From Bacillota bacterium (GTDB taxonomy: Bacteria; Bacillota; Clostridia; Acetivibrionales; DSM-1351), in assembly GCA_023400235.1 (NCBI GenBank), contig JAEXFI010000016.1:23712-87711 (forward strand): a stretch of 64,000 nt of DNA. Reading direction: 5' to 3'. Under the pieces are notes generated by a model. The model had not been told where the DNA came from. It was given only the letters and a program-made list of their open reading frames with translations, and made no database searches. Below are positions 16,766 to 26,400 of this stretch, piece by piece. The position numbers and the translations under genes are program-made. The number at the start of each line of letters is the position of its first letter. Position 1 is the stretch's first letter.

Positions 16766-17677
16766 TCAAAACCCCGATGAAATTTCCTGCAGAGAAAGAA
16801 ATGCCGGGGTTACAACTATTATCAGTATTGCAAAAAACATCAGCATCATAGGGAGCAGGAGCTTTGTTGCCGCCTCTTCCCCCAGCCTTCTTACGGCATT
16901 TTTGCGCATCTCCCAGCTGTCATGTGCCTGAAGTCTTAGTGAAAGCACCAGATCATTGCCGCCCCTTTTGGTATTTTGCAAAATAGTAGACATAAGCCTT
17001 GATATTTCCGGGGTCCTTATTCTCTTGGCAAATAGACTGTATGCTTCATTTTCATACATTCCAGCCTTTATATCCGCAACGGTACTGCTGACTTCCAGGT
17101 AAAATACACTTTCACAGTTCTCAGAAGCAGTTTTGTCAAAAGCTATCTTCTCCCAGGCCTTGGACATAGTCATACCTGCGTTTAGCAGTAATGTCAGCTT
17201 GTTTATGAAATTTGGAAATTCCAACTGCATTTCAAGCCTTCTTTTTTTCACCCTGCTTTTCAGACGGGTATCCTCCATCAGCCATACAAGCGTAAATATT
17301 GCAGGAACATAACACATATATACCGTGTCATAACCGGACACTACGGAGGTAACCAGTTCTAAGACCACAAACAGCATAAGCAGAACGATTTTCTTGGAAT
17401 ACGCCACCCTTGCATAAAAGAAGGTATAATCCTGACCATATATTTCAGTTATATAATTCAGAATTTTTCTGTCATAGGAAAAGTTGAAGGAATAGTTATA
17501 TTTGTCCAAAAGGAACAGTCCGAAGATAAGAAAATACTTAAAGGGCTCACCCCTGTCCAGGGCTTCAATATATGCAATATATTTCCTACGGTTTCTTATT
17601 ATGGCTGTTAGAGCATAAAGAGCCACACAAAGTATTGCCGCCACAAAGAACATATTTACCAATAGCATATTTTTCAC
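16766..17677 (-). CDS. tadC: TadC-like inner-membrane platform protein (T2SF family)
   Basis: A 303-residue protein with membrane segments near residues 5-28, 97-140 (two) and 275-297, and a cytoplasmic T2SF (GspF-like) domain at about 150-270. That domain contains LLLNAGMTMSKAWEKI and LRLQAHDSWEMRKNAVRRLG. It should form the membrane platform of the Tad machine with TadB and be driven by the CpaF ATPase. The ATG overlaps the stop of tadB by ATGA, so they are coupled. The last membrane segment at the C-terminus is typical of TadC. Confidence 0.88.
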   Translation of the reverse strand: MKNMLLVNMFFVAAILCVALYALTAIIRNRRKYIAYIEALDRGEPFKYFLIFGLFLLDKYNYSFNFSYDRKILNYITEIYGQDYTFFYARVAYSKKIVLLMLFVVLELVTSVVSGYDTVYMCYVPAIFTLVWLMEDTRLKSRVKKRRLEMQLEFPNFINKLTLLLNAGMTMSKAWEKIAFDKTASENCESVFYLEVSSTVADIKAGMYENEAYSLFAKRIRTPEISRLMSTILQNTKRGGNDLVLSLRLQAHDSWEMRKNAVRRLGEEAATKLLLPMMLMFFAILIIVVTPAFLSLQEISSGF

Positions 17678-18417
17678 AGCCTTATATTCATTATTTTACC
17701 GGATATGATGAAGGCGGCAGACAACAGCAGGAGACTGGCTGTCATGGCTGTCCTCCCCGCAATTGTATAGAACAGGGGGCTTATATAATCCTGAGCTGAA
17801 ACTGATAATAAAAAGATTGTGGCTACGGGCATTATATTTAGAATTCTCTGCTCAAATCTCCTGGAAGCCAATAGTGTTTCTATCTCCTGCTTCATCTCAA
17901 TCTTGTCGCTGATTATTCCTGATGCGTTTTTTATTGCCACTATTAAATTTCCCCCGCTTCTCTTGCAAATGGATATGCAATCTGAAAAGTTAACTATATC
18001 CTCCAGCTTGGACCGTCTGGCAAAATCTCCTGCAGCCTCCTCTATGGTTACATTCAGAGCCAGCTTGTGAAGTATTATTCTGGTCTCCTTAACAATACAG
18101 GCATCATCTCCCGGGTAAAGCACCTGCAAGTCTCCCAAGGCATTAGCAAAAGCAGTCTCTACAGTATTTCCAGAGGATAGTGAGGAGGCCAGAGAAGTCA
18201 GCAGATCCTTGAATTGAAGATTAAGTTGGTTTTTGCGTCTCATAACCAATTGCTTTCTTCTGTGCTTTAAGTAGAGAATACCCAAGGGACTAAGAGCTGC
18301 AGCAAACATGGCACTTCTATAAAAGAGGAAGGTTATGAAAAATATAACGGCTCCTGCCCATATGCTATAAATTATTTTCCACTTTAAAGGAATAATATAA
18401 ATATCGTAATCCTCCAA
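17674..18417 (-). CDS. tadB: TadB-like inner-membrane platform protein (T2SF family)
   Basis: A 247-residue partner of TadC with two N-terminal membrane segments (about residues 12-50), a T2SF domain (LLTSLASSLSSGNTVETAFA and DCISICKRSGGNLIVAI) and C-terminal membrane segments near 195-245. It is shorter than proteobacterial TadB but has the same order. The start is TTG at 18417, with GGAG about eight bases upstream. It follows cpaF by 24 bases in the Tad operon. Confidence 0.87.
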   Translation of the reverse strand: MEDYDIYIIPLKWKIIYSIWAGAVIFFITFLFYRSAMFAAALSPLGILYLKHRRKQLVMRRKNQLNLQFKDLLTSLASSLSSGNTVETAFANALGDLQVLYPGDDACIVKETRIILHKLALNVTIEEAAGDFARRSKLEDIVNFSDCISICKRSGGNLIVAIKNASGIISDKIEMKQEIETLLASRRFEQRILNIMPVATIFLLSVSAQDYISPLFYTIAGRTAMTASLLLLSAAFIISGKIMNIRL

Positions 18418-18441
18418 AACACACTCTCCTCTTTAAATATA

Positions 18442-19677
18442 CTAAATGTCACTGATAATTCCTGAATTTCTGAGCTTCCTGATGTTGTGCAAGGGATTTG
18501 AAGTCCTTTTCAGGCAGCCCGCCACCTTATCTGTGCAGACCATATCAGCATTTCCCTCCTCCTCAAAGGTAAACAGCGGGTTTAACTGTATCTGGTCATT
18601 TTCGAGCCCCAGCACCTCGGATATTTCAACAGTTCTTCTTGTACTGTCTCTGAGTCTGGCTAGAAATATAATAATATCAATAGCTGAGGAGATTTGCTTT
18701 CTCACGGCCTCAAGAGGCAGTGCTGATGAGCTCAGAACCATGGTTTCCAGCCTGGAGAACATATCCTGGGTTGAGTTTGCATGTCCTGTGGAGAGGGACC
18801 CGTCGTGTCCTGTGTTCATAGCCTGGAGCATATCCAGGGCTTCTGCTCCCCGCACTTCGCCGATAATAATTCTGGTCGGCCTCATACGAAGAGCGGTTTT
18901 TATCAAATCTCTGATGGTAATCTCTCCTTTGCCCTCAAGATTTGAATTTCTCGTTTCCAGTCTTACAAGATTGGGAAGGTTTTGTATTTGAAGCTCTGCC
19001 GAATCCTCTATAGTAATTATTCTTTCGTCCTCTGGTATAAAGTTTGACAGTGCATTGAGAAATGTGGTTTTCCCTGAACCGGTTCCACCGCATATAAAGA
19101 TGTTGTATTTTGCCAGCACAAGCTTTTTCAGTGCTGCGGCAGCATTGGGTGTCAAGGACTCAAGTTCCATGAGCCGTTCCATATCTACCGGTTTTGGAGG
19201 GAACTTTCTGATGGTAACTATGGGCCCGTCAAGTGCTATAGGCGGCAGTACCACGTTTATTCTTGAACCGTCCTTAAGTCTGGCATCTGCAATAGGTGTC
19301 GATTCATTAACTGTTCTGTTGACTGCGGTTACCATTATTTGAACAATGTCTTCAAGCTTTTGTGTCGACTCAAATTGTAAATTCAGCCTGGTACTCCTGC
19401 CGGATTTTTCTATGAACAGGTTGTTGGGGCCATTTATCATAATCTCGGTAATTTCAGGATCATCAAGTATGGGCTGAAGTATGTCCAGCCTTCTCAAGGA
19501 GTTGAATACGGAGGAAATCAAAGCTTTTTTTTCCTGTGTCCTTAAAAATACTTCTTTTGATTTTTCAAAGACGGATTTTTCTATGATTTCTATTATTTCC
19601 TCGTCAGAAAAATACCTCTTTAAATCGATTTTTTCGCTTATGGCTGTTTTTATCTCATTCTGCAAGTCCCTGTTCAA
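18442..19677 (-). CDS. cpaF: CpaF/TadA-family pilus assembly ATPase
   Basis: A ~411-residue GspE/VirB11-type hexameric ATPase that powers Tad pilus assembly at the cytoplasmic face. Motifs include the N-terminal CpaF signature EITEIMINGPNNLFIE, Walker A ICGGTGSGKTTFLNALSN (about residue 200), an Asp box (ERIITIEDSAELQI), Walker B IIIGEVRGAEALDMLQAM and the His box STGHANS. The preferred start is TTG at 19677: AGGGGGG ends six bases upstream, while the ATG at 19683 abuts that G-run. The gene begins inside the 3' end of tadZ, so translation is probably coupled. Confidence 0.92.
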   Translation of the reverse strand: MNRDLQNEIKTAISEKIDLKRYFSDEEIIEIIEKSVFEKSKEVFLRTQEKKALISSVFNSLRRLDILQPILDDPEITEIMINGPNNLFIEKSGRSTRLNLQFESTQKLEDIVQIMVTAVNRTVNESTPIADARLKDGSRINVVLPPIALDGPIVTIRKFPPKPVDMERLMELESLTPNAAAALKKLVLAKYNIFICGGTGSGKTTFLNALSNFIPEDERIITIEDSAELQIQNLPNLVRLETRNSNLEGKGEITIRDLIKTALRMRPTRIIIGEVRGAEALDMLQAMNTGHDGSLSTGHANSTQDMFSRLETMVLSSSALPLEAVRKQISSAIDIIIFLARLRDSTRRTVEISEVLGLENDQIQLNPLFTFEEEGNADMVCTDKVAGCLKRTSNPLHNIRKLRNSGIISDI

Positions 19678-20791
19678 GGTCATCCCCCCTGTATTGCTGA
19701 CTGATATACCTTCCTGCTATTTGTCTTAAGGAACTGTAAATTGCATCAGGTCCTCCCATTATACCGAACTTTTTGGAATTGAAGCTTTCAACTAAAGGTA
19801 TTTCGGTTAGGATTCTTTCACTCGAAATGATACTTTTGATTAATGGGAGGGCCTGATCTGACACTTTATTTGCCACATATACTATTTTTTCCGGCAAATA
19901 AGTGAATTGACTGGAAGAGTTTGGCAGCTTGCTTAAACTTTCCAAGAAGATTGATGTTTTATGTAAACAAATTTCATCATCAACTATTAAACATATAATT
20001 TCATCACTATTGCTAAAAACTTCAAGAGTATTTGCATCAAAACGTGAATCCATATCAACCATAATTATATCGTACTGCCCGGATTCCTTTAATCTGCCCA
20101 ACAGGAGCTCCATATCTCCGGGAAGCAGCTCAGTCAGCTCTAACGAATTATTTGCAGGCTGGTAGTAGAACAGGTTGGTGGACGGGTCCTGGCATCTCAT
20201 GGCAGTGAGTTTTGACATAAGATTATTGTCTTTAACTCTGATATAATAAATAATCTCTGACATTGAATAATCGGTATTGGAGGAGAAAAAGAATTTTGTA
20301 GATTGAAATTGCTCAAGATTTAAATAAAGAACTTTCAGACCCGCCAGAGAACAGATTGAACCAATGCCCAACGCGATTGAGGTCTTGCCTGTACCTCCTG
20401 AAGCAGAATAAACAGGTATGATTCTGGCAATTTTTTCTTTCACCTGGCTGATTATATTACCAGCATTTGTGAAACTGTTTATTATGTCTCCGGCAATCTT
20501 ATTTACTTCTTTGTATTTGTAGATTGAAGGGATACCTGCGACTCTGCCGCTGCTTGAGCCCGAAGAAAGGATTAACAGGATTTTTGCATAGTGCCCGGTT
20601 ATGACTTTGTAATACTTTTCACAAGTAAGAACAATATCAGGATCTATTTTTTTAATCCACTCCTCTATGTTGTAGGAGTTACTGCAATAACTTACCAGCA
20701 GGATTTCAGAAAAATTGTGGGTCAGTGAATTGCAAAGATTGAACGAATATTCATCATCATCGTCCACAATCATCAACTTTATGAGTGCCAT
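19655..20791 (-). CDS. tadZ: TadZ/CpaE-like ATPase with receiver-like N-terminus
   Basis: Residues 1-115 resemble an atypical response-regulator receiver domain (LIKLMIVDDDDEYSFNLC). Residues 130-370 form a MinD/ParA-type ATPase with the deviant Walker A SASGGTGKTSIALGIG near residue 144 and IIMVDMDSRFDANTLEVF as Walker B. TadZ/CpaE proteins place the pilus machine in the cell and recruit CpaF. GGAG lies eight bases before the ATG. It is the first gene of the Tad operon and is preceded by a near-consensus promoter. Confidence 0.85.
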   Translation of the reverse strand: MALIKLMIVDDDDEYSFNLCNSLTHNFSEILLVSYCSNSYNIEEWIKKIDPDIVLTCEKYYKVITGHYAKILLILSSGSSSGRVAGIPSIYKYKEVNKIAGDIINSFTNAGNIISQVKEKIARIIPVYSASGGTGKTSIALGIGSICSLAGLKVLYLNLEQFQSTKFFFSSNTDYSMSEIIYYIRVKDNNLMSKLTAMRCQDPSTNLFYYQPANNSLELTELLPGDMELLLGRLKESGQYDIIMVDMDSRFDANTLEVFSNSDEIICLIVDDEICLHKTSIFLESLSKLPNSSSQFTYLPEKIVYVANKVSDQALPLIKSIISSERILTEIPLVESFNSKKFGIMGGPDAIYSSLRQIAGRYISQQYRGDDLEQGLAE

Positions 20792-20879
20792 TAGCGTTCT
20801 CCAGTTCTTTATATATATATAATCAAATATTAAATGAATGACTAACGAAGTGAAAAAGAGAATTTTTTAATCTAGTACA

Positions 20880-20907
20880 ATTATATTACATATTTAGATT
20901 TTGTCAA
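20880..20907 (-). promoter_or_regulatory. Promoter of the Tad pilus operon
   Basis: On the minus strand a perfect TTGACA (20907-20902), a 16-base spacer and a perfect TATAAT (20885-20880) lie about 90 bases before the tadZ start. The surrounding 150 bases are very AT-rich. No clear operator is seen. The strength suggests that control, if any, lies elsewhere or in a protein that binds this AT-rich tract. Confidence 0.8.
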
Positions 20908-20952
20908 CATATTTTTTCTATTTTTGTTAATTTATTTCATATTTATTAATTT

Positions 20953-21753
20953 TTAGTAACCATTTACGGATATTTTGCCGATTTTCGCTGATGCGTTTAC
21001 CATAACCTCACCCTCAACTCCTGTAAACTGGTTATTTGTTATTGTTCCAACCGCATTAAGGAAAATACTGCTGTCAACAGGAAAGTTCAAGTTGACATTT
21101 CCCGTTGCTGTTTCAAAAGTATATCCGGCTTTTTCTCCGCATTCACTTTTAATGAATATATTCCCTGACTGCAAACTAACTGAAGAACCGTTGGACAGCC
21201 TGCCTGAGCCAAGCCGCATATTGCCCTTGACGCATTCTAGGTATAGGCCACCATATAAAGCCTTGATTTCGGTATTTACACTGCCCAGTTGAGAATGTAT
21301 ATTTCCCTCATATTTGTCTTCAAGTATAAAGCTTCCCTTCCTCTGTTCAAGATTTATATCTTTTATACGGCGTGGTATGGTAAGCTTGATGTCTGAATAC
21401 ACCTCATCGGAATCTCTTATTTTCCCGTTATATTTTATGTTAATGCTGCAGGTGCCTTCCTTTATGCCCGTTTCAATTGAGAACTTGTCTAGCAGCTTTT
21501 GGAGCTGTTCCTGGCTTTTTTGAGCTCTGACAGTGTGCTTTATCTCAGAACTGATATAGGAATTGTCCCAGCAATAGATTTGAAGCTTGCCGGAATCTAC
21601 AGAAATATTTAATGTTTTAATCGTTTTTGTGAGCTCAATGGTGGAATTATTATATTTAATAGAATCTTGCCTGTGAACGGTTTCAGCCTGATTTCCGCAG
21701 CCTGAAAAAAGAATTGAAACACTGATTGTGAATAAAGCTAAAATTTTTCTCAT
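20953..21753 (-). CDS. Lipoprotein with DUF4097 beta-strand repeats
   Basis: A 266-residue protein with a signal sequence ending in the lipobox FSGC at about residue 19, so it is anchored outside the membrane. The rest is rich in short alternating strands (KTLNISVDSGKLQIYCWDNS near residue 48, then SLQSGNIFIKSECGEKAGY and FETATGNVNLNFPVDSSIFL), the beta-helix-like pattern of DUF4097 proteins. Function is unknown; envelope sensing or adhesion has been suggested for the family. The ATG at 21753 has GGGAG nearby; an upstream in-frame ATG would hide the signal sequence. Confidence 0.75.
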   Translation of the reverse strand: MRKILALFTISVSILFSGCGNQAETVHRQDSIKYNNSTIELTKTIKTLNISVDSGKLQIYCWDNSYISSEIKHTVRAQKSQEQLQKLLDKFSIETGIKEGTCSINIKYNGKIRDSDEVYSDIKLTIPRRIKDINLEQRKGSFILEDKYEGNIHSQLGSVNTEIKALYGGLYLECVKGNMRLGSGRLSNGSSVSLQSGNIFIKSECGEKAGYTFETATGNVNLNFPVDSSIFLNAVGTITNNQFTGVEGEVMVNASAKIGKISVNGY

Positions 21754-21814
21754 GTTGTCTCCCTGCAAATTTAATATTCGCAAGAATAATAACATATTTT
21801 ATTGTAAACTTCCA

Positions 21815-21856
21815 AATATTTCCTGTCCGATTCTTATACAAACGGACAGGAATATT
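21815..21856. repeat. Strong stem-loop between lipoprotein and isomerase genes
   Basis: TTCCTGTCCG (21820-21829) pairs perfectly with CGGACAGGAA (21843-21852) across a 13-base loop, and AATATT arms extend the stem with one bulge. It lies downstream of the TIM-barrel gene and upstream of the lipoprotein gene, both on minus. No T-run follows on either strand, so it may be a processing site, an operator or a weak terminator. Confidence 0.55.
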
Positions 21857-21921
21857 TGCATGAAGTGTCTTTATTTTAAGCTTGCAGCCTTAGCTTTCAA
21901 GCTGTTTTATACCTTTTGTCA

Positions 21922-22722
21922 CTAGATAAGGCTCTTCATATACCCTGCGTAATGTGAAAAAACTATACCAGGTTCTTCAAGGTCCAAATTCCATCTCTTA
22001 ACCCATTCAAGTGACAGGTAGCCGGTATAATCATTCTCCTTCAGCAGCCTTACAATGCTTTTTACAGGAATGTCTCCATGCCCCATCATCTTGTATTTTA
22101 TGGCACCTTCGAAAACCAGGGAATCCTTAACATGCATAAAGCAGATATACTCCTGCAAATTTTTGTAGGTTTCCTCCACCGGCTCATTAAAGAATCTGAT
22201 TGGGTGATGGACATCCCAGAGCACGCCCACACTGTTGGAGGAAACCTTCTCCATAGCCGCCCTCATAACCTTTGAGTCGGCAAAAACCCCGTTTGTTTCC
22301 ATCAGCAGTTTTACATGCTTTTCTTCTGCTATAACAGAAAGCTTCCTGAGACTGTCAATGACAAATTCCACATCCACATCCCCCGCCTGAGGTTGAGCAT
22401 CTCCCAGCACCCTTACATAGGGTGTCCCTATTTTTGAAGCAAGTTCAATATAATCCTCAGCCTCCTGAAGCTGCTTTTCAATATTAGCCTTGTCAAATAA
22501 AAAGCTGGCAGATGTCAAACAAGGAATTTCAAGCCCGATTTTATCCAGTTTCTTTTTTGTCAGATCAATATTCTCAACGGCAAACTGCTTTGCCCTGGGT
22601 GCATAAAGTTCATTTCCTATACCTCGAATTTCTATACCGTCAAAGCCTATATCCTTGGCAGTAGCAAGCATATCCTCCCAGCTCCACCCGGGGCATCCCA
22701 GAGTAGAAAATGATATTTTCAT
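21922..22722 (-). CDS. Sugar phosphate isomerase/epimerase family protein (TIM barrel)
   Basis: The 266-residue protein matches the xylose-isomerase-like TIM barrel (AP endonuclease family 2 fold). It begins MKISFSTLGCPGWSWEDML and contains GFDGIEIRGIG, LLMETNGVFAD, VGVLWDVHHPIRFF and LSLEWVKRW, which supply the usual Glu, Asp, His and Glu metal ligands. Members isomerise or epimerise sugars, inositols or hydroxypyruvate; the substrate cannot be told from sequence alone. GGGAGG lies five bases before the ATG. It stands alone and is followed by a stem-loop. Confidence 0.85.
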   Translation of the reverse strand: MKISFSTLGCPGWSWEDMLATAKDIGFDGIEIRGIGNELYAPRAKQFAVENIDLTKKKLDKIGLEIPCLTSASFLFDKANIEKQLQEAEDYIELASKIGTPYVRVLGDAQPQAGDVDVEFVIDSLRKLSVIAEEKHVKLLMETNGVFADSKVMRAAMEKVSSNSVGVLWDVHHPIRFFNEPVEETYKNLQEYICFMHVKDSLVFEGAIKYKMMGHGDIPVKSIVRLLKENDYTGYLSLEWVKRWNLDLEEPGIVFSHYAGYMKSLI

Positions 22723-22919
22723 ATAAACCTCCCGTCAGTGTGCGGCTGCACACATTTGAATTCAATGCAACAACATTTAACTTGCTTTCATGATAACATT
22801 TTTTTCCGCCGCCTGCAAGAAAGCCCTACTTGGCTTACTAAAAGCCTGGTGAAGGTGCCGGCAATTTTATGCTCGAAGGCCCAAAACCGGCTCCCTTTAA
22901 CATGTATGCCATTTTATCT

Positions 22920-23386
22920 TTATTTATTAATCAAGTTATATTTAAGGAAATAAAAGAAGAGTTTGAAAAAGAGATAACCCAGTATTCCGCCGGCAGTATT
23001 CAGCAGGATATCATCAATATACTGATGCCCGACCTTGTAAGGTATTGGGTAATTTCTACAAGAATTGTGGATAGACAGGTAACAAAAAAAACACATTTAA
23101 AACTCCTGACAGCAGGAAAAGCAATAGGAGTAAGAAAGCCCATGGGCATAAAGGCTGCAATATTTCCCAGAAGGTTTATAATAATGCTGTAGGTAGTCAT
23201 AGAGCCGCCAAGGTATTGCAAAATGGTGGAAAAGGGGACCGGATTTATGCCTCTTAGTCCCTCGGTTCTCCCATAACTGGGGTTGAAGAAAGTCAGGTTT
23301 AGCAGCAAAAGAACATATGCCGCCAATAATGCCAGCGCTATGGGACGTGCAAGTTTTTTTATTTTTTCCTTGTTTGTCCCGCCCAT
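22920..23386 (-). pseudogene. VanZ family membrane protein, frameshifted near its 3' end
   Basis: From the ATG at 23386 the frame encodes a VanZ-like protein: membrane segments, the conserved NPVPFSTI and IINLLGNIAAFMPMGFLTPI, then VEITQYLTRSG, after which it stops at 23000. In another frame the missing VanZ end is present (GHQYIDDILLNTAGGILGYL, then a final hydrophobic segment) and runs to a TAA at 22920. One lost base in the A-run near 23033-23038 explains it: a lysine codon AAG restored after ACA gives QYLTKVGHQYIDD. The full span is 467 bases, one short of a whole number of codons. It is either a recent pseudogene or a sequencing error. VanZ proteins affect teicoplanin or lipoglycopeptide susceptibility in some species. 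Confidence 0.8.
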
Positions 23387-23459
23387 ACTTTCACAACCCC
23401 TGTTTATAAATTCAACACTGCAAACTTTCCTGAGCAGTGCTTCAATGCCTTGCCGGAAC

Positions 23460-26400
23460 TCAGCTTTTGAAATAATCCACCCCGGCCTTGAATAACTGCT
23501 GGTCCTTTTCACCCGGCACATTTCTGTACAGATTTGAACCTATTCTTTCCGAGTGGCCCATCTTGCCGAATACTCTTCCATCAGGACTTGTTATACCCTC
23601 TATGGCGTTTACCGACCCGTTTGGATTATAACTTATATCATATGTGGGCTTTCCTCTTAAGTCAACATATTGCGTAGCTATCTGACCATTGGCCTCAAGA
23701 GTCTTCAAAACCTCACTGTCGGCGGTAAAGCGCCCTTCGCCGTGAGATATGGCTATGCTGTGAATATCTCCCACCTTTACATTGTTAAGCCAGGGCGACA
23801 GATTTGAGGTTATTTTGGTGTTAACCAGACAGGACTGGTGACGGCCTATGGTATTGAAGGTCAATGTGGGGCAATTTTCATCAATATCCCTGATTTCTCC
23901 AAAGGGAAGCAATCCAAGCTTTATGAGGGCCTGAAAACCGTTGCAGATTCCCATAACCAGACCGTCTCTCTGAGTAAGGAGTTTCATCACAGCCTGGCTC
24001 ACCACGGGATTTCTGAAAGCTGTAGCTATAAATTTGCCTGAGCCTTCAGGCTCGTCTCCCGCGCTGAAGCCCCCGGGAATCATGATTATCTGGGAATTGT
24101 CTATAAGCCTTTCCATTTCCTTTATGGAATCTTCAATGTCGCTGTGGGACAGATTTCTAATAACAAGGGTTTCAACTATTCCACCTGCATTTTCAAATAC
24201 CTTTTTCGTATCGTATTCGCAATTTGTTCCCGGAAATACAGGTATGAATACTCTGGGTTTTGCAAGCACAGCGGAAGGCCGTTTTTTTCTGTCCGCATTA
24301 TAACTGTATTCCGTGGGCGTACCGGCAGGTGCCTTGGCTTTAGTGGCAAATATCTTTTCCAAGGGCTCCTGCCATTTTTGAGAAAGTGCAGCCAGGGGAA
24401 TCCTAGCACCTGCCACGGTTATCACCGCTTCACTTACAGTGGTTCCCAAAAGCCTGAAGTTCAAGCCTGCAAAAGCTGTTTCCAAACAGGCACCTTCAGG
24501 AAGTTCAACCACCATTGAACCATAAAGGGGTCTAAAAAGCATTTCCGGCTGGATATCTTTCTCGAATTGCAGGCCTATCATATTTCCAAAGGCCATTTTA
24601 CTTATAATCTCTGCAATTCCGCCTTCTCTTACGGAGCTTGCGGATAAAAGCTCCCCGTGCGCAGCTGATTTGTGAACGGCACTGTATACCTTGTCCAATT
24701 CTTGAAAATCCGGAAGCATATTTTCATCCATTCCAACAGTCAGGAGGAAGAGCTTGCTTCCCACTGCCTTGAATTCATTTGATACCACATGGTTTACATT
24801 TATAGTGTCTACCGCGAAGGATACCAGTGTGGGCGGAACATCCAATTCCTTGAAGCTTCCTGACATGCTGTCCTTTCCTCCGATTGCGGCAGTGCCCAGC
24901 TTCATCTGGGCATAATAAGCTCCCAGCAGTGCACTCAAGGGTTTGCCCCAGCGTTGCGGGTCTTTGCCGGGCTTCTCGAAATATTCCTGCAGTGTCAATC
25001 TGGCCTTTTTGTAGTCTCCTCCCATGGCGGCAATCTTGGCAATTGATTCCACAACTGCATACACAGCCCCATGAAAAGGACTCCAGGTTGATATTTGAGG
25101 ATTATACCCATAAGACATGAGAGTTCCCGTGGAAGTATCGCCCTCCATAAGCGGAAGCTTTGCAGCCATTCCTTCTGCCGGGGTCAGCTGGTGCTTTCCC
25201 CCAAAGGGCATTAGCACGGTATTTGCGCCAATGGTTGAGTCAAAGCGCTCCACCAGCCCCTTCTGACTGCACCTGTTCAGGTTTTGCAGGTTTTCAGTCC
25301 ATTTTTCTTCGAGATTGTCAACATTAATATTGTTAAAGCCGTCAAAGTAGCTTTCTTCTTTTGGAGCAGTTATTTCAATATCAATTCTTTGCTTGGCTCC
25401 GTTTGAATTCAGAAATTCGCGGCTCAAGTCAACGATTTTGCCGCCTCTCCAGTACATCTTGAGCCTGGGTGCAGCCGTAACCTCTGCAACCACCACAGCT
25501 TCAAGATTTTCATGGTTGGACAGCGCGATGAATTTTTCAACATCGGCCGCAGCCACAACTACTGCCATCCTTTCCTGTGATTCGGATATAGCCAGCTCTG
25601 TTCCATCCAGACCTTCGTATTTCTTTGGCACCATATCAAGATTTATTTCAAGGCCGTCTGCCAGCTCACCAATGGCTACGGAAACTCCTCCCGCTCCGAA
25701 ATCATTGCATCTCTTTATAATCGTGCTTACCTGTGGATTTCTGAACAGGCGCTGTATTTTTCTTTCAACCGGCGCATTACCTTTCTGGACCTCCGCTCCG
25801 CAAGCTGCCAGGGATTCCTCCGTGTGGGCCTTTGAGGACCCGGTGGCTCCTCCGCAGCCGTCCCTGCCTGTTCTTCCGCCCAGGAGGATAATCCTGTCTC
25901 CTGCTTCGGGCTGCATACGCACCACATTCCTTCTGGGTGCCGCACCTATAACCGCACCTATCTCCATTCTTTTTGCCACATAGCCTTCGTTGTAGATTTC
26001 TGCAACCTGTCCGGTTGCAAGGCCTATCTGATTGCCATAGGAGCTGTAGCCTGCCGCTGCACCGGTAGTGATCTTCTTCTGGGGAAGCTTGCCCGGAATA
26101 GTGTCTGCCATGCCTTTTCTGGGGTCACCGCTTCCTGTCACCCTCATAGCCTGGTAAACATACACCCTGCCTGACAGGGGGTCTCGGATGGCGCCTCCCA
26201 GACAGGTTGCAGCGCCGCCGAAGGGTTCAATTTCCGTAGGATGATTATGAGTCTCATTCTTGAACATTACCAGCCATTCTTCATTCCTGCCGTCTATTTC
26301 AGCGTCTACCACTATACTGCATGCATTGATTTCATCAGACAGGTCCAAATCCTTCAGCCTGCCCTGTTTTTTGAGAGACTTCATAGCCATCAGCGCAACA

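Noticed and set aside
22869..23192. Plus-strand frame of 107 codons across the vanZ end
   Set aside because: Both reading directions were compared. The minus strand gives clear VanZ motifs in two frames, while the plus frame has no family resemblance.
25393..25983. Open frame of 196 codons on the plus strand inside purL
   Set aside because: It is antisense to the conserved catalytic region of PurL and its composition (Ser/Pro/Thr-rich) is typical of a shadow frame; no ribosome site.
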